The notes below the pieces were generated by a model. That model searched no databases and had not been told where the DNA came from. It was given only the letters and a program-made list of their open reading frames with translations. Below, in pieces: positions 31,058 to 41,022 of a stretch of 64,000 nucleotides of DNA. The DNA is from Deltaproteobacteria bacterium (GTDB lineage: Bacteria; Desulfobacterota; Desulfobulbia; Desulfobulbales; Desulfocapsaceae). The stretch's first letter is position 1, and every line of letters begins with the position of its first letter. The translations under genes were made by a program, and so were the position numbers. The DNA lies in contig JAPLJF010000033.1 of NCBI GenBank assembly GCA_026388715.1, forward strand, positions 62,001 through 126,000, read 5' to 3'.

Positions 31058-32363
31058 CCTGTAAGGCGGCAGCGTTTTTTCGTCCCTGGAAACAATACGT
31101 TCTGCGGACACCCGCAATCAAGCCCTCTGGTTTGAAAATCATCATGGCCACCAGAATCGCGCCAAAGGCCAGCATCCGGTACTCTGACAGGGCCCGCAGA
31201 TACTCAGGAAGCAGGATCAGGATCAGGGCGCCAAGAATCACGCCGACAATGGAACCCATCCCCCCAAGCACGACAATGGCGAGGATGATGGCCGACTCCA
31301 TGAAGGTAAAACTTGCCGGATTGACAAAGGTGGTCTTGGCGGCAAAGATCACCCCGATCAGGCCGGCCCAGAAGGCGCCGAGGGCAAAGGCAGTCAATTT
31401 TATTCTGGTCTTGTCAATCCCCATGGCCTGGCAGGCGATCTCATCCTCACGCAGGGCCAGCCAGGCCCTTCCCAGCCGTGAATGCTGGAGCCTGTTCACC
31501 ACAAAGATGGTCAGGATCACCAGTCCAATCATCAGATAATACATATAAATCATGGCCTGATCAAGCGACATCTCCACCCCGAAAAATCCGGGACGGGGAA
31601 TATTGCTGATGCCGCTTGGCCCCTTGGAAAAGGCGTTCCAGTTTTCGAGAATCAGGCGGATGATCTCGCCAAATCCGAGGGTGACGATGGCCAGATAATC
31701 CCCGCGCAGACGGAGTACCGGGAACCCCAGCAGCACTCCGAAGAGTGCGGCCAGAAGCCCGCCGATGGGCAGCGCCGCCCAGAAGCCCAGATGAAAATGC
31801 AGGTTGAGCAGCGCGTAGCTGTAGGCCCCGATTGCATAAAAAGCGACATAGCCAAGATCAAGGAGGCCGGCCACCCCAACCACGATATTCAACCCCAGCC
31901 CGAGGACGATATACATCAGGGCGGTGGTCATGATATTGGCCTGATAGGTGGAGAAAAGATGGGGAAACACCAGGGCCACCCCTGAAAACAAGATGATCAG
32001 GGGATAGCGATAGCCCGGTCTTTGCAGGAGATCGTGAATGATCGAGTCCCGCGCCGGGCAGGCCGCCGCCTGTTGCCGGGCCGCCAGCCTCTCCTTCCTG
32101 ACCAGCCAGGCCTTGGCCAGCAGAGAGATGACAAAGCTGCCAATGGCCACATAAAAAATATTACCCCAGCGCCAGGAGACCGTTCGCTCAACGGGATTCA
32201 CCTTGATCACCATGATCGGAAAGGTGAGAAAAACAAACCAGAGCGAGACCAGCAGCGATCTTTTTAGTGCCTTACAGATTATTTTCTTGTTTTTTTTACA
32301 AGAAAATAATCTGCGAAAGGCACTTATCCCGTCTATCGGGGTTACTCCCTTTACGGTAATCAT
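31047..32363 (-). CDS. livM: Branched-chain amino acid ABC transporter permease
   Basis: YIVLGLGLNIVVGVAGLLDLGYVAFYAIGAYSYALL; GFPVLRLRGDYLAIVTLGFGEIIRLIL. Confidence 0.93.
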   Translation of the reverse strand: MITVKGVTPIDGISAFRRLFSCKKNKKIICKALKRSLLVSLWFVFLTFPIMVIKVNPVERTVSWRWGNIFYVAIGSFVISLLAKAWLVRKERLAARQQAAACPARDSIIHDLLQRPGYRYPLIILFSGVALVFPHLFSTYQANIMTTALMYIVLGLGLNIVVGVAGLLDLGYVAFYAIGAYSYALLNLHFHLGFWAALPIGGLLAALFGVLLGFPVLRLRGDYLAIVTLGFGEIIRLILENWNAFSKGPSGISNIPRPGFFGVEMSLDQAMIYMYYLMIGLVILTIFVVNRLQHSRLGRAWLALREDEIACQAMGIDKTRIKLTAFALGAFWAGLIGVIFAAKTTFVNPASFTFMESAIILAIVVLGGMGSIVGVILGALILILLPEYLRALSEYRMLAFGAILVAMMIFKPEGLIAGVRRTYCFQGRKNAAALQDDE

Positions 32364-32373
32364 AATGGCCCGC

Positions 32374-33276
32374 TCACACCTTCTTGGCCTCAGCCTTGCC
32401 AAGAAGGCCGGACGGTTTGAAAATCAGGATCAGGACCAGCAGGGAAAAGGCAAAGACATCTTCATAATCACTGGAGACATAACCGGTGGCAAAACTCTCG
32501 GTCAGGCCCAAGACCAGACTGCCGAGCACGGCGCCAGGAATCGAGCCGATCCCGCCCAGTACCGCCGCGGTAAAGGCCTTGATCCCGGCGATAAAGCCAA
32601 TGGCAAAATTAATCTGACCGATATGCGAGGCAATCAGCAGGCCACCGATGGCGGCCAGGGCTGAGCCGAGGATAAAGGTCGCGGAGATAACCCGATCCAC
32701 ATTGATGCCGACCAGCAGGGCCATGGTCCGATCCTGGGCCGTTGCCCGCATGGCCTTGCCTATTCGGGTAAATTTAATGAGAAGGGTCAGCGCCAGCATC
32801 ACCACAGTGGTGGTCAGCAGAATGACCAGATCAGAAGAACCAATGATATGGGCCACCGGTTCCATGAAGGCGAATTCAGGGATCAATGCGGGAAACGGCA
32901 GAAAGTCCGAGGTCTGGGCCAGGAGGACATAGTTCTGCAGCAGAATGGACATACCGATGGCGCTGATCAGCGGGGCCAGCCTTGGCGCGTGACGCAGAGG
33001 TTTATAGGCAATTTTTTCAACCGTGTAGCCATAGGCCGATGACCAGATCGCCGCCGCGACTCCAGCCACCACCACAATGGCGGCCAGGGGAAAGCCATAA
33101 ATCGACAGCACCGTAGCGACGATAAACGAGGTAAAGGCCCCGATCATGTAAATCTCGCCATGGGCAAAATTGATCAGCCCAATAATCCCGTAGACCATGG
33201 TATAGCCCAGGGCAATCAGGGCGTAGATGGAGCCCCTGGTCAAACCGCTTAAAAAGAGTTCAATGAAATAATCCAT
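32374..33276 (-). CDS. livH: Branched-chain amino acid ABC transporter permease
   Basis: LTRGSIYALIALGYTMVYGIIGLINFAHGEIYMIGAF. Confidence 0.95.
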   Translation of the reverse strand: MDYFIELFLSGLTRGSIYALIALGYTMVYGIIGLINFAHGEIYMIGAFTSFIVATVLSIYGFPLAAIVVVAGVAAAIWSSAYGYTVEKIAYKPLRHAPRLAPLISAIGMSILLQNYVLLAQTSDFLPFPALIPEFAFMEPVAHIIGSSDLVILLTTTVVMLALTLLIKFTRIGKAMRATAQDRTMALLVGINVDRVISATFILGSALAAIGGLLIASHIGQINFAIGFIAGIKAFTAAVLGGIGSIPGAVLGSLVLGLTESFATGYVSSDYEDVFAFSLLVLILIFKPSGLLGKAEAKKV

Positions 33277-33462
33277 ACGATTTTCAAGCCGGGAGTTCAC
33301 GTCTCGAATGTCAGCAACCAACTTGAAGCGACACAACCATATTTCTGATTGGGTTGGGATGCTGCAAGTTACCAAACCATACCGACTTTCAAACCGGACA
33401 AGTCAATCTGTTGCTGATATCCAGCAATAATGTCTTCATTCTTCTTCCCAGAGGGCTAACCA

Positions 33463-34605
33463 TTATTTCAAGTCCGGCACTGTGCAATCCGTATTTAATA
33501 GGTGCCCCGCATTGTCATCACAGGCCACACAAGTATATTCACCACCGGAGACGCCATTGATGATGGTTGACTGGCTTATTACGGTGACTGAGCTTCCAGC
33601 ATTACTGGCAAGCCCAGCAGTATCACCGGAAAGGGTACTGCGTCGTATCTTCACAGAGTTGGAACCGGCATCAATTGAGCTGTTATATACACCTTGACTT
33701 TTTACCCCCGACGCAACGATATTAACCCCGGTCATTACCGGCGAAGATGAATAGTTTTCTACACCAGAATTAGCAAAAAATCCCCCCGACACTACAATCT
33801 TAACCCCGGTCATTACCGGTGAGGAGGAATGGTTACTTACGCCAGCACTAATTCCCGCCACCGAGACGACAGAAAGGTTGCCCCCAATCATCACCGGCGA
33901 GGAAGATTCATTGGCAACGCCAAAACAGTTGGAGCCTCCAGGCGCAGGCAAAAGTACATTCACATCGGTCATTATCGGCGAGGAAGAATTCTTATTCCAA
34001 ACGCCATAATTTCCAACAGACTCCCCTGACACAGTAATATTCATCTCGGTCATTATCGGTGAGGAAGAGGAGTTCAACACGCCAATATTATTAGCGGCCC
34101 CACTCGATATTACATTCACATGTTGCAGTCGGGCCGTATTGTCAAGCCCGGTGGTATAAATGCCTAATGAACAATTAAAACCGCCAGTATGTGTAATAGT
34201 GAGATTGGACATGGTCGCATGATTGGCACCCTTGACAATCGCCGATGTTTCATCGGAGGGACCGTTAATCGCACCGGTCAACAGGGTAACGTTTTCACCA
34301 CCGCCGGCGACATCGACGTACTCCTTCATTATAAGGGGAGTCGTTATCGTATATTGCCCCGGGGCGATAAAGATGAGATAGGGATTAGTCGCGCTGGCAT
34401 CGGTGATCGAGTTCATCGCCGCCACCGGATCGGTAAATTTACCGTTATTCTTGGCCACGGTAACAACATTCTGCAAGGGTTTACCGCCACTTCCCATGGG
34501 AATCACCACTACCTGGTCTGCGGCTTGTGCGTATGAAAACAGCCAGATATATAAAAAACCGGCCAGCAGCAACATCATCCTGAAGCTGATCTTTCTGGTG
34601 TTCAT
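33463..34605 (-). CDS. Exported repeat protein, predicted right-handed beta-helix
   Basis: Signal peptide MNTRKISFRMMLLLAGFLYIWLFSYAQA; five or more SSSPVMTGVNIVVSG-type repeats. Confidence 0.75.
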   Translation of the reverse strand: MNTRKISFRMMLLLAGFLYIWLFSYAQAADQVVVIPMGSGGKPLQNVVTVAKNNGKFTDPVAAMNSITDASATNPYLIFIAPGQYTITTPLIMKEYVDVAGGGENVTLLTGAINGPSDETSAIVKGANHATMSNLTITHTGGFNCSLGIYTTGLDNTARLQHVNVISSGAANNIGVLNSSSSPIMTEMNITVSGESVGNYGVWNKNSSSPIMTDVNVLLPAPGGSNCFGVANESSSPVMIGGNLSVVSVAGISAGVSNHSSSPVMTGVKIVVSGGFFANSGVENYSSSPVMTGVNIVASGVKSQGVYNSSIDAGSNSVKIRRSTLSGDTAGLASNAGSSVTVISQSTIINGVSGGEYTCVACDDNAGHLLNTDCTVPDLK

Positions 34606-34835
34606 ACTCCATCCTCTCTCGATAAAGTTATAAATTCCCTGAAGATGACGCATTCAGAAAGGGGTTTTCCATGCGACACAAAGTAGCATCTTTAGAGTTC
34701 AGCATATGGGAATCAGACAACAAGATCAACGCATAAGTCAAAAAAAAAACCAACTACTATGACTAAAAGAGCCTGAGACAAAGAAAGTTCTCAATCTCAG
34801 GCATTGCTTCAAACATTATTGCAACAAAAAAGCAT

Positions 34836-35954
34836 TTATTTTACTTCAACAAACCGGCCATTCTTGACCTGATACATGGCAAAGCCAACACCCACGGCAT
34901 CTCCCTGCGCATCAAAATTGATAGTCCCCACTGGCGTATCAACTCTTTCTGCCTGCAGGGCCTTGGTCACCGCCGCTATCTCGGTGGAACCAGCCTTGTC
35001 AATGGCATTAAGAATGGCCAGGGAAGCGGAATAGGCACTTTCATAAAAGGCGCCGGGGTCACTGTTATAGGCCTTTTTATGAGCGGCAACGGCAGCCTGG
35101 GACAAGGGGTTTTTCGAGTTATCCTTTGGACCCGTGGCATAGACCCCTTCCGCATCCTTGCCGGCCACCTTGATAAAGGTATCATCCTTCACCCCGTCAT
35201 CGGAGAGAAAGGCTATGCTCATCCTTTTTTTACGCATCATGGAGACGATCTTTGAGGCCTCGGGATGATACCCGCCAAAAATAACGGCATCTGCCTGAGA
35301 CTGTTTGATCTTCTGGACAATGGCTGAATAATCGACAGCCCCGGGAGTGACCCCTTCAAACAGGACAACCTCACCCTTGCCGGATTTTTCAATAAACCCT
35401 TTGGCCAGCTCGGCCACACCTTTACCGTAGTCACCCTTGTCATGAATCACCGCAATTTTCTTAACCCCCAGCACGTTCAAGGCAAACTCTACTTCAGGTT
35501 TGGCCTGCATGTTGTCAGGGGCAATGGTCCTGAAAAAATTCGGATACCCACCACTCTGGGTCAACTCCGGACTGGTGGCCGATGGTGAGATCAAGATAAC
35601 ACCCGCCGCCTTATAGATAGGGAGGGCGGATTTAGTGGCACCGGAACAGGTATGGCCAAGAACGATATCAACCCCCTGAGAGACCAGCTTGGTGGCAATG
35701 TTGGCTGCAACCTCCGGTTTACACACATCATCCTCAATCAGCAGTTCCACTTTTTTGCCATTGACGCCACCCTTGGCGTTCACTTCATCCACCACCAGTT
35801 TTGCGGCATTCACGGTCGGCAGGCCGTAGGATGCCAGATCCCCGCTATGCGCCCCGGCAACACCCAGCTTTATGGTATCACCAGCCATGCCGGCTCCTGG
35901 AAGCATCATGGCCAGGACAACGGCCGCCGCTGCCACCAGAGTATTTATTTTCAT
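34836..35954 (-). CDS. livK: Branched-chain amino acid ABC transporter substrate-binding protein
   Basis: Signal peptide; IKLGVAGAHSGDLASYGLPTVNAAKLVVDEVNAKGGVNGKKVELLIEDD. Confidence 0.93.
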   Translation of the reverse strand: MKINTLVAAAAVVLAMMLPGAGMAGDTIKLGVAGAHSGDLASYGLPTVNAAKLVVDEVNAKGGVNGKKVELLIEDDVCKPEVAANIATKLVSQGVDIVLGHTCSGATKSALPIYKAAGVILISPSATSPELTQSGGYPNFFRTIAPDNMQAKPEVEFALNVLGVKKIAVIHDKGDYGKGVAELAKGFIEKSGKGEVVLFEGVTPGAVDYSAIVQKIKQSQADAVIFGGYHPEASKIVSMMRKKRMSIAFLSDDGVKDDTFIKVAGKDAEGVYATGPKDNSKNPLSQAAVAAHKKAYNSDPGAFYESAYSASLAILNAIDKAGSTEIAAVTKALQAERVDTPVGTINFDAQGDAVGVGFAMYQVKNGRFVEVK

Positions 35955-36230
35955 TCTTGATTCCCCTTTTTTCCCTTCAATTGATGGATACTGAGCTGTA
36001 ATCTGTTAAATAATATCAAACTATTTCATAGGGTTTGATATTATGACCAATTCAGTTCACATATTACAGGCTGAAACTCTTTACAAAAGAGAGTATCATT
36101 TGTCATACTCCTCAACCCAAAAAACAGTTTTGATAATACCATCTGACAGAAAAAAAACACCTTTTTTCAGTATTTCTGGCACGCGGCACACCCTGCAAAA
36201 GAGTCAATTCACCTCTAAATATAATTATCC

Positions 36231-37295
36231 ATGTCTGATTCCTTCAAAAACCTGTACCTTCTGGGCCGTCCTTTCAGCCCACTCTACAGCACGGCCATGA
36301 AGCTCCGCTCCTCCCTGTATGATCGAGGATTCTTTCGCCGATACAAGATGGACGTTCCCGTTATCTCGATCGGCAATCTGACCATGGGCGGAACCGGCAA
36401 GACCCCCATCGTCAGTTACCTGGCCTCTTTTTTACAGAGCCATGGTTACAAACCGGCCATCATCAGTCGTGGCTATGGTGGTGGTGCCGACAACAAGGTC
36501 AACGTGGTCTCGGATGGAGAAGAACTCTACCTTGATGCCAAACAGGCAGGAGACGAACCACGGCTGCTGGCCGAGACCCTGCCGGGAATCCCTGTCCTCA
36601 CCGGTATTGTGCGCGCCCTGCCCTGTAAACACGCCATTCACACCCTTGGCTGTGACATCCTTCTCCTTGACGATGGATTCCAGCATCTGGCCGTGGAGCG
36701 GGATATCAATCTGGTGCTGTTCAGCGCCGATTCACTGGCGGGCAACAGCCGGGTCTTTCCCGGCGGTGATCTGCGGGAACCGGTTTCCGCACTCCAGCGT
36801 GCTGATGCCTTTCTGCTGACGGGTACGACCTCAGCAAACAAGGAAAGGGCGGAGCGTTTTGCCGCTCTTCTCCAGGATCGCTTTCCCCATAGACCTGTTT
36901 TTTTCAGCAGGTACAGCCCTTACGACGCCAGAAACGAGAAAGAAAACACAACGCTTCCCCTTGCGTCCCTGCCAACACCGCTCTTTGCTTTTTGCGGGAT
37001 TGCCAGGCCGGAGGCCTTCCAGCAGACCCTGGCCGCACAGGGTCTTATTTTAAGCGGTTTTACCGCTCTCAAGGATCATCAACACTATACCCCCCGCATC
37101 TTGCAGCAACTCCGAAAAGAGGCCGGAGACACTGGAGCCCAAGGGATCATTACTACTGCCAAGGATATGGTCAAGCTCAAGAACTGCAATTTTCCCCTCC
37201 CCTTTTATAGCCTGCAAATGCAGACCCATGTTGACGATGGACTGCAATCCTTTATCATGGAGAAGCTGGCACTGCTTACGCGAACTACCAGATGA
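36231..37295 (+). CDS. lpxK: Tetraacyldisaccharide 4'-kinase
   Basis: VPVISIGNLTMGGTGKTPIVSYLA; LLLDDGFQHLAVERDINLVL. Confidence 0.95.
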   Translation: MSDSFKNLYLLGRPFSPLYSTAMKLRSSLYDRGFFRRYKMDVPVISIGNLTMGGTGKTPIVSYLASFLQSHGYKPAIISRGYGGGADNKVNVVSDGEELYLDAKQAGDEPRLLAETLPGIPVLTGIVRALPCKHAIHTLGCDILLLDDGFQHLAVERDINLVLFSADSLAGNSRVFPGGDLREPVSALQRADAFLLTGTTSANKERAERFAALLQDRFPHRPVFFSRYSPYDARNEKENTTLPLASLPTPLFAFCGIARPEAFQQTLAAQGLILSGFTALKDHQHYTPRILQQLRKEAGDTGAQGIITTAKDMVKLKNCNFPLPFYSLQMQTHVDDGLQSFIMEKLALLTRTTR

Positions 37296-37502
37296 TGTGT
37301 TTTTCCCCACCTCCTGCCGCTATCGTGTTTTTTATCCCACAGAAAATCTACCCACAAGCAAACCATAAAAAACGACACAACATGCTGAATACAAACAATA
37401 ATTTTATTTAATATTGCAAAATGCACATTATGGTTTATTTTTTGCATAGTTCAAGTTAATAGAACGCTGTACTTATTCCTGAACAAACAAGGTTTTTTTT
37501 AT

Positions 37503-38504
37503 ATGTCACGTCAAATAGAACTCCATCAACATACTATCCGCAAGACCATTCGTTGTGAAGGCGTTGGTCTGCACTCAGGTGAGCCTGTCAATATGGCAAT
37601 CAAGCCAGCCCCTGAAAACAACGGCATTCGTTTTTTCCGTTGCGACCTGACCTCTCATCAGCATATTCAGGCCCATATGGATAAGATCGTTGACACCCGT
37701 CGTTCCACAACCATCAGTGACAACGGTATAACCGTCGCCACCACGGAACACCTCATGGCCGCCCTCCTCGGATTCGGCATTGATAACGCCGACATTGAAC
37801 TTGACGGGGTTGAAGTTCCGATCATGGATGGCAGCGCCGGTCCTTTTATTCATCTCCTTGCCCAGGCAGGAAAAAGAAAGCAGACGGCCTTGCGTAAAGT
37901 GCTGCGTATCACCAAGGAAATCATTTATCAGGACGGCGTCAGCTTTCTCCGGATTCTCCCCTATAATGGCTTCAAGATCAGCGGCAAGATTGACTTTAAC
38001 GATCAGGTCATCCAGACCCAGCACTATTCAATCAACCTGACAGAAGATCGCTTTGCCAAAGAAATCGCCATGGCCAGGACCTTCGGATATGCTGAACAGG
38101 TTGAGGAATTATGGAAGCAAGGACTGGCGCTCGGCGTCAACCTGAGCAATGTAATCGCCATTCATTGGGATCGAAAAAGCGTATTAAATGAAGAAGGTCT
38201 GCGATTTGACAATGAATTTATCCGTCATAAGGTCCTGGATCTGGTAGGCGATCTGGCGCTGCTTGGCTGTCCTGTCCTTGGCCATGTTACTGCCCATTGT
38301 GCTGGTCATACTCAACACCTTGCCTTTATGCAGGCCATTGCCAATGCCACCGACTGCTGGGAGCTTATTGAACTGAGCCAAAACGGCAACTACTCCGTGC
38401 TGGATCAAGTCATCTCCAGCACGAAAGCGGCTGGAGACATGCTCGTGCCCCTTTTCAGACCACAACCCGCACAGCCAGATATCGCCCCGGCGGCATCCTA
38501 CTGA
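37503..38504 (+). CDS. lpxC: UDP-3-O-acyl-N-acetylglucosamine deacetylase
   Basis: TIRKTIRCEGVGLHSGEPVNM; TTEHLMAALLGFGIDNADIELDG; RHKVLDLVGDLALLG. Confidence 0.96.
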   Translation: MSRQIELHQHTIRKTIRCEGVGLHSGEPVNMAIKPAPENNGIRFFRCDLTSHQHIQAHMDKIVDTRRSTTISDNGITVATTEHLMAALLGFGIDNADIELDGVEVPIMDGSAGPFIHLLAQAGKRKQTALRKVLRITKEIIYQDGVSFLRILPYNGFKISGKIDFNDQVIQTQHYSINLTEDRFAKEIAMARTFGYAEQVEELWKQGLALGVNLSNVIAIHWDRKSVLNEEGLRFDNEFIRHKVLDLVGDLALLGCPVLGHVTAHCAGHTQHLAFMQAIANATDCWELIELSQNGNYSVLDQVISSTKAAGDMLVPLFRPQPAQPDIAPAASY

Positions 38505-38529
38505 CTTTTTGACTTTCATCTTCCGGAAT

Positions 38530-38578
38530 AAAAAAAGGGGCTGCGTAAGTTAATCTTACCGCAGCCCCTTTTTTTATT
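38530..38578. terminator. Rho-independent terminator
   Basis: aaaaaAAGGGGCTGCGtaagttaatcttacCGCAGCCCCTTttttt. Confidence 0.85.
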
Positions 38579-38606
38579 CCTTGCCACAGAGATTAACCAA
38601 GCGACG

Positions 38607-39614
38607 TTACTGATAATACTCTTTATACCACGCCACGAATTTACGCACCCCTTCGACCAACGACGTTGCCGGTTTGTAACCAAAATCCCGTTTCAGATCA
38701 TCCACATTGGCATAGGTGATCGGGACATCACCTGGCTGCATAGGCAGGAAATTCTTATCCGCCTTGCGCCCTAAAGCTTCCTCAAGAACATGGATGAAGT
38801 GCAGCAGCTTTTCCTTGTCATTATTTCCTATATTATAAATACGATACGGGCAGTAGGAGGTCGCCGGATCAGGCAGGTCGCCATTCCACAACGGATCCGG
38901 CTCCGGCACCTTGGCAATGACCCGGACCACGCCTTCGACGATATCGTCAATATAGGTAAAGTCACGCTCCATATTGCCGTTATTAAAGACATTGATCGGC
39001 TCACCGGCCAGGATGGCCCTGGCGAAAAGGGCGGGGGCCATGTCCGGCCTGCCCCACGGGCCATAGACCGTAAAAAAGCGCAATCCGGTTGTGGGCAGCC
39101 CAAAAAGATGACTGTAGGTGTGTGCCATCAACTCGTTGGCCTTCTTTGAGGCCGCATACAGAGAGACCGGATGATCCACATTATCATGCACCGAATAGGG
39201 CTGCCTGGTATTGGCCCCATACACCGAACTTGATGAGGCATAGACAAGGTGTTTGACTCCGGAATGGCGACAACCTTCCAGGATATTGACAAAGCCCACG
39301 ATATTGGTATCCACATAGGAATACGGGTTGATGAGGGAATAGCGAACCCCGGGCTGGGCGGCCAGATTGACCACCGCGTCAAAGCTGTTGTCCTGAAACA
39401 GCTTTTCCATGGCCGGTCGATCGGCAATATCAATATTCACATGGCGGAAACGCTCTCCTGCTGCCAGATGGGCCAGCCGATCTTTTTTCAACTGGGGGTC
39501 ATAATAGTCAGTCAGGTTGTCAACGCCAACCACCTCCGCACCATTATCCGTCAACCTTCTGACCAGATGGGCCCCAATAAAACCGGCTGCTCCGGTCACA
39601 AGTATTTTTTTCAT
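38607..39614 (-). CDS. NAD-dependent epimerase, UDP-glucuronate 4-epimerase-like
   Basis: MKKILVTGAAGFIGAHLVRRL; YASSSSVYG; YAASKKANE; GLRFFTVYGPWGRPDMA. Confidence 0.92.
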   Translation of the reverse strand: MKKILVTGAAGFIGAHLVRRLTDNGAEVVGVDNLTDYYDPQLKKDRLAHLAAGERFRHVNIDIADRPAMEKLFQDNSFDAVVNLAAQPGVRYSLINPYSYVDTNIVGFVNILEGCRHSGVKHLVYASSSSVYGANTRQPYSVHDNVDHPVSLYAASKKANELMAHTYSHLFGLPTTGLRFFTVYGPWGRPDMAPALFARAILAGEPINVFNNGNMERDFTYIDDIVEGVVRVIAKVPEPDPLWNGDLPDPATSYCPYRIYNIGNNDKEKLLHFIHVLEEALGRKADKNFLPMQPGDVPITYANVDDLKRDFGYKPATSLVEGVRKFVAWYKEYYQ

Positions 39615-39628
39615 GATTTCCATCAATA

Positions 39629-40912
39629 TCAATCGTCAAAATGGCCTTCTGGCCCCTTATTTACATCAAGCGTTCTCGCGCGTTCAATAATCATTTCCCG
39701 GGTCCATTGCCCCGGGTCTTCAATCCGCCCCACCTTGGGTCCAAGATCATACGACCCGGCCTCAAGAATCACCTCGCGGGCCAGGGTGGCACTGCCTCCG
39801 GCATAGAACACATCCATCAGCATGGTATAGACAAAATCCTCCACCCGTTTGGACATCCGCTCACGGATTGCTCGGGGCTGGCCAAGGAGCCTGGGCTCAA
39901 AGGGCAGATTCAGTTTTTTGTAGTCGCCACTCTTCCATTCCTTGGCCTCGGCATAGGCCGTCATCTGCTCCCACATCTCCTCACTGACACCCTCACCTTC
40001 AACCTTCTGCAAATTGCCGCTGCCATCGAGGATAGCATTGCCATAATCATTGACCTCCACCCCCCAGGAAACCATCTGCAGGGCTGTGGCCACATTGGCC
40101 TTGGTGGTGCTGGTCTGCCTGGCAATGGCCCGCAGACGCTCCGAGCTGTTGCCGGAGGTCCCGTGCTGGGCGCCGGATGTCCCATACGGGGTGAGATGTT
40201 TATGGATATCCATGGTCAGCTCCACCTGAATCCCCTGACTGCTGGCCTCAAGGCCATGGGTGGTGCCATTGTTCAAGGCGATCCAGTCGGGGCAGATCCC
40301 ATGGGCGTTCAGTCCCTTGATCAGGAAAGAGGCGTCATCAACGGTGGAGAGCCCCTGCGAACCTTTGATCTCACCCACCTCGGTCTCAAGCCCTGCCCAG
40401 GCGGGGATCATGGGGTTCAGTTCGATGTTGGCCAGCAGGTTCAGGTCATCAGGCATGTGCGAGGCGTCAATGGCAATCGAGGTGATACCCGCCTCAAAGA
40501 TCGTCGGAATCTCCACCCTGGCCATGGGCAGATCCCCTTCCTTCTTGATCCCGTAATGATCGGCATGGATGGCAACCGGCACGGTGATTCCCAGCTCATT
40601 GCACATGGCATCCACCTGCCGGGCGATATTCCAGTAATTCACCGCACAGTAGGCAGAGGCCCCGCCCTCGGACCGGGCAATCTCGATGATCAGCGCCGCA
40701 TCAGCCCGCTCTGCTGCCTGCAAGGCGCCGCGGATAATAAACAGATTCCGGCCATTGGCGGCCATGGTCATGGCCCCGCCTTTGGCCCGCAGGGCGCGGT
40801 CAATTACCTTGCCGCTGACCAGCAGGGCCTGGGAGTGGGGAAACAACTGTCTGATATTGGGGGGACGTCCAATATCCAATGCCTTTGCAAAATCTCCGAT
40901 AACACTCATCAC
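39629..40912 (-). CDS. Class II fructose-bisphosphate aldolase family protein
   Basis: IHADHYG, EVGEIKG, HGTSGNSSE metal/substrate-binding motifs; 427 aa. Confidence 0.85.
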   Translation of the reverse strand: MMSVIGDFAKALDIGRPPNIRQLFPHSQALLVSGKVIDRALRAKGGAMTMAANGRNLFIIRGALQAAERADAALIIEIARSEGGASAYCAVNYWNIARQVDAMCNELGITVPVAIHADHYGIKKEGDLPMARVEIPTIFEAGITSIAIDASHMPDDLNLLANIELNPMIPAWAGLETEVGEIKGSQGLSTVDDASFLIKGLNAHGICPDWIALNNGTTHGLEASSQGIQVELTMDIHKHLTPYGTSGAQHGTSGNSSERLRAIARQTSTTKANVATALQMVSWGVEVNDYGNAILDGSGNLQKVEGEGVSEEMWEQMTAYAEAKEWKSGDYKKLNLPFEPRLLGQPRAIRERMSKRVEDFVYTMLMDVFYAGGSATLAREVILEAGSYDLGPKVGRIEDPGQWTREMIIERARTLDVNKGPEGHFDD

Positions 40913-41022
40913 AACCTCCAGTTCATATAATCAGGGGAAAAATCACAACCTCTTCCTATAACGTACCCCAATAAAAGAGTCCAGCAGATGAGGTAACAGA
41001 CAATCTTTTCCGGACAAAACCA

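Noticed and set aside
33700-34070. Short regular repeats (cggtcattaccggcgagga) resembling CRISPR
   Set aside because: Coding repeats of the beta-helix protein; unequal spacing and divergent copies.
39641-40930. 429-aa plus-strand ORF
   Set aside because: Fully antisense to the class II aldolase gene; Gly/His/Pro-rich translation typical of a shadow frame.
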